Origin: Roseiarcus sp963780825 | Lineage (GTDB): Bacteria; Pseudomonadota; Alphaproteobacteria; Rhizobiales; Beijerinckiaceae | Length of the DNA: 64,000 bases | Assembly (NCBI GenBank): GCA_963780825.1 | Contig: CAWADL010000008.1 | Span: 248,001 to 312,000, forward strand | Reading direction: 5' to 3' | Shown: in pieces, positions 8,534 through 18,855 of the stretch | Position numbering within the stretch: the stretch's first letter is position 1 | Layout: every line of letters begins with the position of its first letter | The notes under the pieces: model-generated | Databases searched by the model: none | What the model saw: only the letters and a program-made list of their open reading frames with translations | What the model was told of the DNA's origin: nothing | Position numbers and translations under genes: made by a program

Positions 8534-9555
8534 ACCTCGGAATCCTCGCAACATCGCGGCGTGGGGCGCTTTGAGGTCGTCTCGTAGAGGTGGCAGGCGG
8601 TCAGGCGGCCCGGCGCGAGTCTCGCGCAGCACAGGCTCCTCGGCTCCGGCAGCGCGGCATCACGTGGGGACAGCGCGTGTGGAACCGGCAGCCCGGCGGC
8701 GGCGAGAGCAGGCTCGGCACCTCGCCCGCGATCGCCGGCTTGCGTGATCGCGCGCCGGATCGGGTCGCGGCGCCGCGTCGAGCAAGCGCCTGCGTGTAGG
8801 GATGCCGCGGCTCGGCGTAGAGCTCGTCCTTGGGGGCGATCTCGACGATCGCGCCGGCGTAGATCACCGCGACGCGATGCGCGATCGCGCGCACGACGGC
8901 GAGGTCGTGCGCGATGAAGAGATAGCTGATGCCGAACCGCGCTTGAAGGTCCATCAGCAGATTGACGACCTGCGCCTGCATCGAGACGTCGAGCGCCGAC
9001 ACCGGCTCGTCGCAGACGACGAACCGCGGCTCGAGCGCCAGCGCGCGCGCGATCACGATGCGCTGCCGCTGTCCGCCCGAGAATTCGTGCGGGAACCGGT
9101 CCGCCGCGTCGCGCGGCAGACCCACCATGGCGAGCAGTTCCTGCACGCGATCGGCGCGGTCGCGGCGGGTGTGGGCGCCGGCGACGTCGATCGGCTCGGC
9201 AGATGCAGTCGCCGACGCGCATGCGCGGGTTCAGCGCTGCGTGCGGGTCCTGGAACACGAACTGGGTTCGCGAGCGCACGGCGGCGAGATTGACGCGTCG
9301 CTCGGGCCCGGTGATGGCCGCCCGAACAGTTTCACTGTCACCGCCGGTCGGTTCATGCAGGCCAATCAACAACGCGGCCCGCGGTCGACTTGCCGGACCC
9401 GGATTTGCCGACCAGCCCCAGCGTCTCGCCGCGCATTCGACATCGAAGCGACATATCGCGCAGCACCTTGCAGCCGCGCGCGCTTGCCCTCTTGGCGCGC
9501 CGAGATCGAACGCCATGTCGACGTGGCGCGCTTCGACGAGCGCTTCGGCGGTCAT
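8530..9555 (-). CDS. dppF: Dipeptide/oligopeptide ABC transporter ATPase, DppF type (frameshifts)
   Basis: The second ATPase of a peptide/nickel-type importer. It begins MTAEALVEARHVDMAFD. The Walker A (LGLVGKSGSGKSTAGR) reads in a neighbouring frame near 9400, followed by FVFQDPHAALNPRMRVGD. After another shift it continues MQELLAMVGLPRDAADRF, the signature EFSGGQRQRIVIA, Walker B VVCDEPVSALDVS and the switch AHDLAVVRAI. The C-terminal cysteine region CRFHTRCPHVMPRC is the oligopeptide-transporter tail. It ends APGRLTACHLYE after one more shift, overlapping the amidase start as ATGA. Length is about 340 aa. Confidence 0.88.
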   Translation of the reverse strand: MTAEALVEARHVDMAFDLGAPRGQARAAARCCAICRFDVECAARRWGWSANPGPASRPRAALLIGLHEPTGGDSETVRAAITGPERRVNLAAVRSRTQFVFQDPHAALNPRMRVGDCICRADRRRRRPHPPRPRRSRAGTARHGGSAARRGGPVPARILGRTAAAHRDRARAGARAAVRRLRRAGVGARRLDAGAGRQSADGPSSAVRHQLSLHRARPRRRARDRASRRGDLRRRDRRDRPQGRALRRAAASLHAGACSTRRRDPIRRAITQAGDRGRGAEPALAAAGLPVPHALSPRDAALPEPRSLCCARLAPGRLTACHLYETTSKRPTPRCCEDSEV

Positions 9556-10548
9556 CAGTTGTTGAACCGGCGACGCGCGTGCGCGGCGCGCAGCGGACGC
9601 GATGCGCGCCGTCGATCGGAAACAAGCTCCGGCTGCGCGGCGCGGCAGATCGCTTCGACATGGGCGCAGCGCGGGCCGAAGCGACAGCCCGCGATCGGCT
9701 TCGTCGGGGTCGGGGATGCGGCCGGGGATCGCGTAGAGACGCTCGGCCGCCGCCTTCGAGCGGCGGCGCGGAGGCCATCAGGCCTTCGGTATAGGGGTGG
9801 CGCGGCGCGCGGAACAGGACCTCGACCGGCGCGTCCTCGACGATGCGGCCGGCGTACATGACGATGACGCGGCTGCGCGAATTCCGCGATCACGCCGAGA
9901 TCGTGCGAGATCAGCATCACCGCCATGCCGAGTTCCGCGCGCAGATCGCGCAGCAGTTCGAGGATCTGCGCCTGGATCGTCACGTCGAGCGCGGTCGTCG
10001 GCTCGTCGGCGATCAGCAGCCGCGGCCGGCAGGCGATGGCGATGGCGATCATCACGCGCTGCCGCATGCCGCCCGATAGCCGATGCGGATATTCGTCGAC
10101 CCGGCGCGCCGCGTCGGGGATGCGCACGAGATCGAGCAGTTCGATCGCGCGGCGCCGCGCGTCCGCTTGCGAGAGTCCCTGGTGCAGGCGCAGCGGCTCG
10201 CAGATCTGGTCGCAGATCGTCAGCACCGGGATTGAGCGACGACATCGGGTCCTGGAACACCATCGCGATGTCGCGGCCGCGCAGGCGCGCAGGTCGCGTT
10301 CACTGGCTCGCAGGAGATCGCGCCCGGCGTAGCGGATCGCGCCCGAGGCGAACCGCGCCGACGCCGCGCGCATGCAGACGCAGGATCGAGAGCGCCGTCA
10401 CGCTCTTGCCGCTGCCGGACTCGCCAACCACGCCGAGGCTCTCGCCTTCCGCGATGTCGAACGACACGTCCTCGACGGCGGTGCTCCAGCCGCGATCGCC
10501 GCGAAACTGGACGGTGAGATCGTCGATCGAAAGCAGCGGCGCGGCCAT
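9555..10548 (-). CDS. dppD: Dipeptide/oligopeptide ABC transporter ATPase, DppD type (frameshifts)
   Basis: The first ATPase of the peptide importer. It starts MAAPLLSIDDLTVQFRGD with Walker A GVVGESGSGKSVTALS. The frame shifts near 10350 and 10250, and the protein goes on with ELLDLVRIPDAARRVDEY, signature HRLSGGMRQRVMIAIA, Walker B RLLIADEPTTALDVT and switch LISHDLGVIAEFA. A shift near 9860 follows, then the tail CRFGPRCAHVEAICRAAQ. The stop overlaps the dppF start (ATGA), and the start is 2 bases past the dppC stop. About 330 aa when repaired, normal for the family. Confidence 0.88.
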
Positions 10549-10549
10549 C

Positions 10550-11436
10550 TCAGCCCTGCCCCTTCAATCGCGGGTCGAGGATGTCGCGCAAGCCGTCGCC
10601 GAGCAGATTGAGGCCGAGCGCGGCCAAGGTGATGCCGAGGCCGGGAAACAGCATCACCCACCAGGCTTCGGTGGCGTAGTCGCGGCCTTCGGCGATGATG
10701 TTGCCCCAGCTCGCCGTCGGCGGCGGCACGCCGACGCCGAGGAAGCTCAGCGCGGCCTCGGCGAGGATCGCGTAGGCGAACACGAAGGTGACGTGGACGA
10801 GCAGCGGGCTGACGCTGTTGGGCAGGATGTGGCGCAGCATGATCCGCGCGTTGCTGGCGCCGGCGATGCGCGCCGCCTCGACATAATCGAGCTCGCGGAC
10901 GACGAGCGCGGAGGCGCGCACCAAGCGCACGCCGGCGGGGACGTAGGCGACGGTGAGCGCGATGATCACGCTCTCCATGCGCGGGCCGAGCGCGGCGGTG
11001 ACGCCGAGCGCCAGCAGGATCGCGGGAAACGACATCAGCGCGTCCATCACGCGCATCACGAACGGATCGAGACGGCGGAACTGCGCCGCCAGAACGCCAA
11101 AGGCCGCGCCGAACAGGCCCGAGAATGACGGCGACGACGAAGCCGATCCAGAGCGAAACGCGCGCGCCGTAGAGCACGCGGGTGAAGATGTCGCGGCCGA
11201 AATTGTCGGTGCCGAACGGGAAAGGCCGAGGACGGCGGCTTGAAGCGGAAGCGCACCTTCATGCTGGAAGGATCGAGGCTTGTGAGCAGCGGCGCGAAGA
11301 TCGCCGCGAGCGCGAGCAGCGCGACGAGCGCGAGGCCGATCTGGAACGAGCGGTGCCCCGCCAGACGGCGCAGCAGCACGAACCGGCGCCGCGGCGCGAG
11401 CGTTCCCGCGATCGCGCCGGCGGCGAGGTCAGTCAT
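10550..11436 (-). CDS. dppC: Peptide ABC transporter permease, DppC type (frameshifts)
   Basis: An inner-membrane permease of the peptide importer. It starts MTDLAAGAIAGTLAPRRR, with the first membrane helix in SFQIGLALVALLALAAIFAP. After shifts near 11220 and 11110 the frame resumes at MLYGARVSLWIGFVVAVI and then MMRVMDALMSFPAILLALG. The coupling loop EAARIAGASNARIMLRHILP is the EAA motif that docks on the ATPases. The C-terminus FPGLGITLAALGLNLLGDGL is typical. The start overlaps the dppB stop as ATGA. About 295 aa. Confidence 0.88.
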
Positions 11437-12377
11437 AGCGCACGCGCGGGATCGGCGAACGTGTAGATGAGGTCGACGGCGAGATTGATCAGGACGAAGG
11501 CGAAGCCGTAGATCAGCATGACGCCCTGCACCAGCGGATAGTCGCGCGCGAGAATGCCCTGCACGACGAGCCGGCCGACGCCCGGCAGCGCGAACACCTG
11601 CTCGATCACCACCGAGCCGCCGATCGCCGTCGACAGCAGAATGCCGATCGCGGTGACGATCAGGATCAGCGGCGTTGCGAAAGGCGTGTTTGGCGACGGT
11701 CTTCCATTCGCTGAGGCCCTTGGCGCGCGCGGTGCGCACATAATCCTGACTCGAGCACGTCGAGCATGGCCGAGCGCGTCATGCGCGCGAGAAAGCCGAT
11801 CTGGAACAGCGACAGCATCGCGGCGGGAAGAACCAGCGAACGCAGCCAGAGCACCGGGTCCTGCATAAACGGCGTGTAGCCGCCGGTCGGAAACCACCGC
11901 AGCATGACGCTGAACAGGATGATCGAAAGAATCGCGATCCAGAACGCCGGCGCGGAGACGCCGAGCAGCGCCAGCGTCATGACGCTGGAGTCGATCCAAG
12001 TCCGCCGATAGTAGGCCGCGACGGCGCCGGCGAAAATGCCGATCGGCAGCGTGATGGCGAGCGACAGCAGCGCGAGCGACAAAGTGACAGGCAGCCGCTC
12101 GCCCATGGCGGAGACGACGCTCTGATTGAGCATCAGCGATGCGCCGAAATTGCCTTGGAGAAGATGCAGGAACCAGATGCCGAGTTGCTCGATCAGCGGC
12201 TTGTCAAGCCCGAGATTGTGGCGCACCGCCGCGATCGCCTCGGGGGAGGCCTGATCGCCCGCGATGACGACGGCCGGGATCGCCGGGCAGCAGGTTGATC
12301 AGCAGAAAGGCGAGGATCGACACGACGACGATGACCGGCGCGGCTTGCAGAATTCGATTGGCGATCAGTCGCGGCAT
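11433..12377 (-). CDS. dppB: Peptide ABC transporter permease, DppB type (frameshifts)
   Basis: The partner permease. It starts MPRLIANRILQAAPVIVVV with the first helix, then LPGDPG. After a shift near 12270 it continues MRHNLGLDKPLIEQLGIW, FLHLLQGNFGASLM and the periplasm-facing loops and helices of the DppB family. A further shift near 11750-11690 precedes SVVIEQVFALPGVGRLVVQG and the last helix VMLIYGFAFVLINLAVDLIY. About 315 aa when repaired. The stop overlaps the dppC start, and 74 bp separate it from dppA. Confidence 0.88.
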
Positions 12378-12450
12378 TATTCGCTTGGACCGCTTCGTTT
12401 CGGGAGAGCCCGCGACGTGAGGCTGCGGTCGGCCCCGATATCGGTCACGT

Positions 12451-14027
12451 CTACTCGAGCCAGAGATCCCAAAGCTGGAGGATGCCCGCATAGTCGGACT
12501 GGCCTTTGAGCTTCTTCGCGTAGCCGATCAATCGCCCGGTGTCGGCGATCTTGATCATATAGCCGCCGCCGAGCACCTCCTGCTGGATCTTCACCCAGAT
12601 CTCGCGCCGTTTCGTCCAGATCCGGTTCGGCAAAGAACGCCTTGTAGTCGGCGTCCAGCGCGTCATTGCCCTTGATATTCGAGAAGGCATAGATCAGCGG
12701 CCGCCATTGCTGCGGCCCGAGAATGTGCTCGGGTCCGAACAGCGTGGTCGACAGGTTCCACTCGCCGGTTCCCTGTTGCATGTGCGAGGCGTTGGTCGTC
12801 CAATCGACGATCTGCACATCGACATTGACGCCGGCGGCCTTGAGCTGCTCGGCGACGACCAGCATGGTCGTGCGCATCCATTGATAGTTGCTGTTCGTCT
12901 CGATGATGAGCTTTTCGTTCTTGTAGCCGGCCTTCTCCAGCGAGCTCCTTGGCCTTCGTCGGGATTCTTCTGATCGTACCAAGGCGCCGGCGTCTGATCG
13001 CCGGGATAGTAGGGCGTGTTCGGGATAGGACATCCAGGGGTTCGGCTTGTTGATGCCGCCGACCGCCTCGGAGATCTCGCCAATGTCGATCGCCGCCGCG
13101 ATCGCCTGGCGAATCGCCACGATTGGCGGTGAGCGCCGTATTGCGAATTGACGATGATGTAGGTTCCGCCGAGCGGAAAGATCTCGCGTATGGCGAGCTC
13201 CGGATGATCCTCGATCTTGCCCGCGAAGCTCGAACGGAATGCTGCCGGCGAGTTGCGCTTCATCCGGTTTGCAGCGCGGCGATGCGCGTCGTCGCCTCCG
13301 GCATGAAGCGATAGTTGACGGCGTCGAGATAGGCGGTCTTGCGACCGGCGTAGCCGTCGCGGCCGGGTGAGCTCTGATCCGGCGAATAGCCGTCGAACCG
13401 TTTGATGACGAGATGGCTGTCCTTGACCCATTCGCCGAGCATGGAAGGGCCCGGTGCCGATCACGTCGATGCCGCGCGCCGGCTTGTCCTTCTGCGAAGC
13501 GGGCAGAATCATGAAGGGAAAGACCGGCGCCTTCATCACGTCGAGCAGAACGACGTTCGGCTCCTTGAGGTGAATGATGAACGTGTAGGGATCCGGCGTC
13601 TCGTAGCGCTCGACGCCGGCGAGATTGTCGGCGTTCGGGCTGACTCTTGCCGTAGCGCTCCATCGACGCCTGAACGTCGGCCGAGGTCATCTCGTCGCCG
13701 TTGTGGAACTTGACGCCCGCCGAAGCTCAAATGTGTAGGTCTTGGCGTCCGGCGGAGGCCGAGGCGCTCGCCGCGAGCATCGTCTTGGTGGCGTTTTGAT
13801 TGTCGAGCGTGACCAGCGGCTCGAACACGTTGTGGATGACCTCGAGTTCGACCGCGCTCGAGGAAACATGCGGATCGAGGCCGCCGGGACCCGAGACCGT
13901 CGCGTAGGCGAGCACGCCGCCCTTCTTCGGATCGGCCGAATGCGGACTTGGATTGTTGGAAGCCAACGTAAGCGCGCCGACGTGCGAGCGCTCCCCGAGT
14001 GAAGTCTCGTCGTCGCAAGGCGGCCAT
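12451..14027 (-). CDS. dppA: Extracellular solute-binding protein of a peptide/opine-type importer, DppA family (frameshifts)
   Basis: A family 5 solute-binding protein that captures substrate in the periplasm for DppBCDF. It starts MAALRRRDFTRG, whose twin-arginine-like RRRDFT followed by VGALTLASNN suggests Tat export. Recognisable segments in three frames: KKGGVLAYATVSGPGGLDPH, EVIHNVFEPLVTLD, MTSADVQASMERYGK, VAIRQAIAAAIDIGEISEAV, YQWMRTTMLVVAEQLKAAGV and the C-terminus GRLIGYAKKLKGQSDYAGIL. Repaired length is about 525 aa, normal for the family. At least six shifts are needed. The operator-like palindrome at 14092-14106 lies 65 bp upstream of the start, so I infer control by the GntR at 15591. 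The substrate is unknown; an amide or N-acyl compound fits the neighbours. Confidence 0.86.
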
Positions 14028-14091
14028 GCGAATTCCCTTCGGCTTGCGCACCTCATCAGAAGCCGCAGCGACAGTCGCTGCGGCCTCCAGA

Positions 14092-14106
14092 GATATATCG
14101 TATATC
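14092..14106. promoter_or_regulatory. Putative GntR operator 1 (upstream of dppA)
   Basis: The 15-bp palindrome GATATA-TCG-TATATC has perfect 6-bp arms and an AT-rich composition that stands out in this GC-rich region. Matching sites are at 15397-15411 and 18637-18651, each upstream of another gene of the same cluster. AT-rich palindromes of this size are usual for GntR/FCD regulators. Assignment to the GntR at 15591-16275 is inference. Confidence 0.65.
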
Positions 14107-14129
14107 TAACGCAAGAACCGTGCCAGCGC

Positions 14130-15365
14130 CTAACCGGCGGCCAGAGCGGCGAATGCGGCTTCGGGTCGCTTCCAGCGCGAAGTCGATATCGTCGCCGTAT
14201 GGGCGGTCGACAGGAACATATTGTGGCGGGGGTGCAGATAAACGCCGCGCTTCAGCGCCTCCGCGGCAGAACCGTCTCGCCTATCGCGAAATCAGCGTCG
14301 TCGTCGAACAGGATGGTCGGCATTTGCGGCGGCCCGCTCTGCCGCACCCCGACGCCAGCCTTCGCGGCCTGTGCCGCGATCCCGTCGCGGAAGCGCTGGC
14401 CCGAGTCTCCGCAGCACGCGCGGCCCGTCGATCCGCTCAAGTTCGTCGAGCGTCGCGACCGCCGCCGCCATCGAGACGCGCCGCACCAGAACGAGCCGGT
14501 GACGAACAAGCGCGACGCGGCGTCGCGCAAGCTGATCGTTGCCGGTGACCGCCGAGAGCGCGTAGCCGTTGGCGATCGCTTTGCTCCAGGCGCTGAGGTC
14601 GGGCTGGACGCCGACGAGGTCCCAGCTGCCACGCAAAGTCAGCCGGAAGCCCGCCCGCACGTCGTCGAGGATCAGCGCCGCGCCGCTTGTCGTCACAGAG
14701 CTCGCGCGCGCGCCGGGCGAATTCGGCGTTCGGCAGTTCCTGATCGAATCCGTAGTCGTGGCGGAAGGCCGAGGCGATGACGCCGCGAGATCGTCGCCCG
14801 CGCTTGCGACCGCCGCCTCCAGGCTGGCGATGTCGTTGTAGACGTATTCGATCAGATGGGCGCGGTCTTCGGCGGTCACGCCGAGCGGATGCGGCGTGCA
14901 CCACGGAACGGCGCCGTGATAGGCGCCACGCGCCGCGAGAATCTTTGCGCCGTCCCGGTGCCGCGCGCGCGAGCGTGACGCAGGTCGTCGTCGCGTCGGT
15001 TCCGTTCTTCGAGAAGAGCGCCCAGTCCGCGTGCGGGATGAGACGAACGAGACGCTCGGCCAGTTCGACCATCCGCTCGGTCGGGCCGTTGAGGCAATCG
15101 CCCAGCGGCCATTTGTCGCTGCACGGCCTCAGTCACCGCCGGATGTTTGTGGCCGAGAATGATCGGCCCCCAACTGCACATGAAGTCGACGATAGCGTCT
15201 GCCGTCGACATCCCAGATGATGGCAGCCTTCGCCGCGCTCGAAGAATTGCGGATAGCCCGGCAGGCAAGCCGCCGGCGCGCATGTGGCCGATACATGCCG
15301 CCGGGGATGACGCGTCGGGCGCGCGCCCGGAGCTTCTGATCCGCCGTCTCCACCTGGATGTTCAT
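14130..15365 (-). CDS. Class III aminotransferase, glutamate-1-semialdehyde aminomutase-like (frameshifts)
   Basis: A PLP enzyme that transfers an amino group to or from a terminal amine or aminoketone. It starts MNIQVETADQKLRARARRVI followed by PGGMYRP. Later frames contain WALFSKNGTDATTTCVTLAR, the PLP aspartate segment LILDDVRAGFRLT, and the Schiff-base lysine in DLSAWSKAIANGYALSAVTG. After a last shift near 14155 the family ending DIDFALEA continues as EAAFAALAAG and stops at 14130. Length is about 412 aa. It is less likely to be the haem enzyme HemL itself, because it sits in a catabolic cluster and has its own operator-like site at 15397. Confidence 0.83.
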
Positions 15366-15396
15366 CGCGGGATTCCTCCGAACGGCGTCAGCCTAC

Positions 15397-15411
15397 AATA
15401 TATGATATATC
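15397..15411. promoter_or_regulatory. Putative GntR operator 2 (upstream of the aminotransferase)
   Basis: AATATA-TGA-TATATC differs from the sites at 14092 and 18637 by one base in the left arm. It lies 32 bp upstream of the aminotransferase start and would cover its promoter. The rest of the 15412-15590 gap shows nothing I can assign. Confidence 0.6.
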
Positions 15412-15590
15412 CGTCAAGCGGACTGCGCGTACGCGCATACGAGGCGCCGTGGAGCCTCGTCTTTACCGCAGTCGCCGGAGCGTCTTCTGCGGCATTCGAT
15501 CTCGACGCCGCGGCAAACGCTCAAGCGCTGCAAGCTTCCTTCACCGCGCTCTGCGTTGGCCGTTCGCGAAACGTCAGCGTAGCCTCGGCC

Positions 15591-16275
15591 TCACACCGCG
15601 CCGCCGAACTCGATCTTGCCCATCAGCTCCACGAGCCGTGCGCCGCCCTCGATCATGTCATCTTGAACAGCCTGGCGCGCGGCGACCGAGTCGCGGCGGC
15701 GCAGCGCTTCCATCAGCGTGAGGTGCTGGTGCTGGCCGGGATAGGTCGGCGGCGCGTAGGGGTAGAGATATTTGAGCAGCGGACCGTTGCGCAGCCAGAC
15801 GCTTTCGAGAATGGCGACGAGATCGCTCATTTGCGACGCGCGGTAGATCAGGAAATGAAAATGGAAATTGGCGAGCGTGGCGGTCTCGTAATCGCCGCTC
15901 CGTTCCGCCGCGATCAGCTCTCGATGCAAGTCCGCCAGCCGCGCCAATTCGGCAGAGGTGATCAGCGGCGTCGCTTTCTCCGTCGCCAGCCCCTCCAGCA
16001 GCAGGCGAACCTCGCGCAGTTCCTTATAGCGGGACAGCGAGAGGTTGGCGACGGTGATCGACTGGCTGGAGCGGATTTCCAGCCCGCCCTCGCGACGCAA
16101 GTTGCATGATCGCCTCGCGCACCGGCGTCTGACTGACGCCCATCGCGGTCGCCAACTCGCCGATCCGCAGGCGCTGGCTCGGCCAGAACCGGCCGGCCAT
16201 CAGCGCTTCGCGAAGCTGCTTGTAGACGCGCGTCGTGAAATTCTCGCGATCGCCGAGTTTCAAACCGTCCAGCAT
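15591..16275 (-). CDS. GntR-family regulator with FCD domain (one frameshift)
   Basis: About 227 aa. The N-terminal winged HTH is in TRVYKQLREALMAGRFWPSQ and RLRIGELATAMGVSQTPVRE. A single shift near 16095 separates it from the C-terminal all-helical FCD ligand domain, where SRYKELREVRLLLEGLATEK, metal-site candidates (Asp in LADLHRELI, His in FHFHFLIYRAS and QHQHLTLMEAL) and the helix ALRRRDSVAARQAVQDDMIE can be seen. It starts at the acylase stop (TGATG), so the two are coupled. I infer that it represses the surrounding genes through the three GATATA palindromes and responds to a carboxylate product. Confidence 0.88.
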
Positions 16276-18569
16276 CAATCCCCATCTCCGCGCTCGCTCG
16301 GCTCCGACGCCATACACGTCCGCATCCCGGAAGAACAGGCGCTGATGCGCGGACGGCCTCGTCGCAGTGACGCCTTCCCAATCATAGAGCATCGGGAACC
16401 ATCTCGCCCGCCGCCCAGGCCGCGTTCTGGTTCATGTGCCAGGGATCGCCAGGTTCGCCCGAGACGCCATGAAACACGATCCAACGGCAGTTCTCCCAGG
16501 CGCCGACGTCGAACACATAACGCGACAGCGAGCCATAGACCGCCCGAGCGCCGACGCTCGCCGAGCATCCGGTCGCAAACACCGTGTCGTTGTCGCCGCC
16601 GACCGGCGCTGAGACGCGGTCGAGCGCCATCGCATCGGTCGGAAACAACGCGGAGAGCGGATGCGTCAACCGCGGCAGATGCGCGGCGCCCCACTCGCCA
16701 AGTGGCGACTTGGCGGCCTCGGCGAGCGCCTCAACCAGCAGTTCGTCCCAGCTCGCGCCGCTGAGCAACAGCGATCGTCGTCGCGCAACAGGCCGAGCAC
16801 CGTCCACCATAGCTGATTCTCCGGAACCAGTCCCGGCGCGACGCGCGCGTACGGGGTTTGCGACAGCGGCGGCGAGCCCGCTGCGGGCGGCGACCAGCTT
16901 CGTCAACGCGAGCCGCGTCGCGTTGTAGGCGGTCGCGCCCCGCGAAGTCGGCGGCCATGCGGCCATCCCAACCAAGAATGAGGTCGCGCAGACCGCGGCT
17001 GCATTTCCCGTGACCGTGACGCTGCGCAGCCGCTCGCGCAGTTCGACGCCTGGAATTGTCTCGAGGTCGCGATGGATCGCCGCCATGTCCTCGACGGTCG
17101 GCGACTTCAGCGCCTCCAGGCGCCGCCAGACCCGGCGCGCGCGATGCGGCGGCATAGCGTCGGTGCAGAGATAGTCTTCGCCGTTGTCGACGACGCGATT
17201 GTTGGCGGTGACGATGGCGCCGCCGGGCGGATCAATCACGGCGGGCATGCGGCTCGCAATCGATAATGCCGCTCCCACTCGTGCTCGCCGGTCCAGCCGG
17301 GCACGGGCAGCCAGCCGTTCGAGCTCGGCCGGCGCGGCACTTTCGCGCGCACGCGGTAGCCGATCTGGCCTGAGATATCGCCGGCGACGAGGTTGTGGTC
17401 AATCAGCCCCCATTCCCGCGTCGCCTCGTAAAGCGATCTCGACCGACCCGGCGCGCATCATCGGCAGCAGCGCGTCGAACGATCGGTCGAGCTCGGTGAA
17501 TTGCATCGAGCGCAGCGCCAGTCCCCAAGCTCTTGCCTGGTTCGCCGACGATCACAGGACCATGCGTCGTCTCCGACGACATCAACGGCGACCGAAGCTT
17601 CGCCTTTCACGGCGATCTCCTCGCGCCGGCGTCGCACAGGCCGCCATTGACCTTGAACAGATAAGTTTGGCCGTCGTCGGCGAGAAGCGCTCGACATAGA
17701 GATCGTGAATGTCGACGAAGGCGTGCGTGACGCACCAGGCGACCTTGTCGTTGTGGCCGAAATGCGGAAAGCCGGGCACGCCGGGCACGGTGAGGCCGAT
17801 GACGTCGAACTCGTCGCAGGCGAGGTGCATCTGCGCGTACATGTTGGGCATTTCGAGCACGCGATGCGGATCGCCGGCGACCAGCGGCCGACCCGTCGCG
17901 GTGCGACCGGGCGCGAGCGCCCAATTGTTGCTGCCGCCTCCTGTCGCATCAGGCGCCGCGACTTCGAGCAGCGCCGCCGCGCCGGCGGCGAGATCGTCGA
18001 GCGCCGCGCGGTAGGGGCCTTTCTCCAGACCCGGCGGAAGGCACAGCAACTCGCTTGCCGCCATCCTCGAAGCGCAGCTTTGCTACGCCTTCGACGCCGA
18101 CGATCGGCAAGCGCCGCGGCGCGCCACAGCTTCCACCAGACCGAGCCCATCAGAAAGCCGATCTGCCGCATCACCGCGATCGAGTGCCAGGGCAGCCATT
18201 GTCGCTGGCTCGGCGTCGAGCAGCTGATATTCGACCGGCCGATGGCCGGTCGCGATGAACGCATTGACGCCGCGCGCGTAGGATTCGAGCATCGCACGCG
18301 TCTCCGCGCTGAGCCAGATCGAAATCGCGCCGCGAGGCGCCTGCGGTGTCGACCTGACGGGCGAGAATGTCGGCGCTGACGGCGGATTTGCCGAGCCATT
18401 CGGCATAGCGGCCGGTTCCGCGGCGCAGCAGCGCCTCCATCTGCCACAGCCGGTCGCGCGCATGCGCGAAGCCGAGCGCGGCAAACGCCTGATCGCGCGT
18501 TTTCGTCTTGATGTGAGGTATGCCCCAGGCGTCTCGCCAGATATCGGCGGCGTTGGCGTCAGTGCTCAT
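16275..18569 (-). CDS. Penicillin-acylase-family N-terminal-nucleophile hydrolase (frameshifts)
   Basis: Enzymes of this family are made as a precursor that cuts itself, freeing a serine at the start of the beta chain, and then hydrolyse amide bonds of N-acyl compounds. The start MSTDANAADIWRDAWGIPHI and the segment FAALGFAHARDRLWQMEALL begin the alpha chain. The nucleophile serine is in GGGSNNWALAPGRTATG, followed by MYAQMHLACDEFDVIGLTVP. The C-terminal part contains DPPGGAIVTANNRVVD, VFATGCSASVGARAVYGS and MVPMLYDWEGV. No signal peptide is obvious. Four or more shifts occur. I place the end at 16275 because a stop there overlaps the gntR start, but the last ~35 residues are uncertain. Repaired length is about 765 aa. 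Confidence 0.83.
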
Positions 18570-18636
18570 GACGGCTCCCGAGTTCGTAGCGGCGTCCGGC
18601 CGGGAAAACGTCGCGCAGCCGCGCCTTGACCGGTTG

Positions 18637-18651
18637 GATATACGATATATC
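18637..18651. promoter_or_regulatory. Putative GntR operator 3 (upstream of the acylase)
   Basis: GATATA-CGA-TATATC, the exact reverse complement of the site at 14092-14106. It lies 68 bp upstream of the acylase start. It also lies about 200 bp upstream of the divergent amidase at 18856, so it could serve both directions. Confidence 0.65.
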
Positions 18652-18855
18652 ATCCCCGCGAAACAGTGCGAAAATCTGCCTGGAGGCGCCTTGGCGCGCG
18701 ACGAGATGATCAGGCAAGGGAGTTGACACGACGAAACAATGGGCTCGCGCGGCGCTTCTAGGAGATGGCGCGCGTGCTTGATCCGACGCCGGCCCGCCAT
18801 TTCAAATTCGCCGCCGCGGCCGCATGATGGGTCGTAGCTTTTGGGAGCCGCTGGC

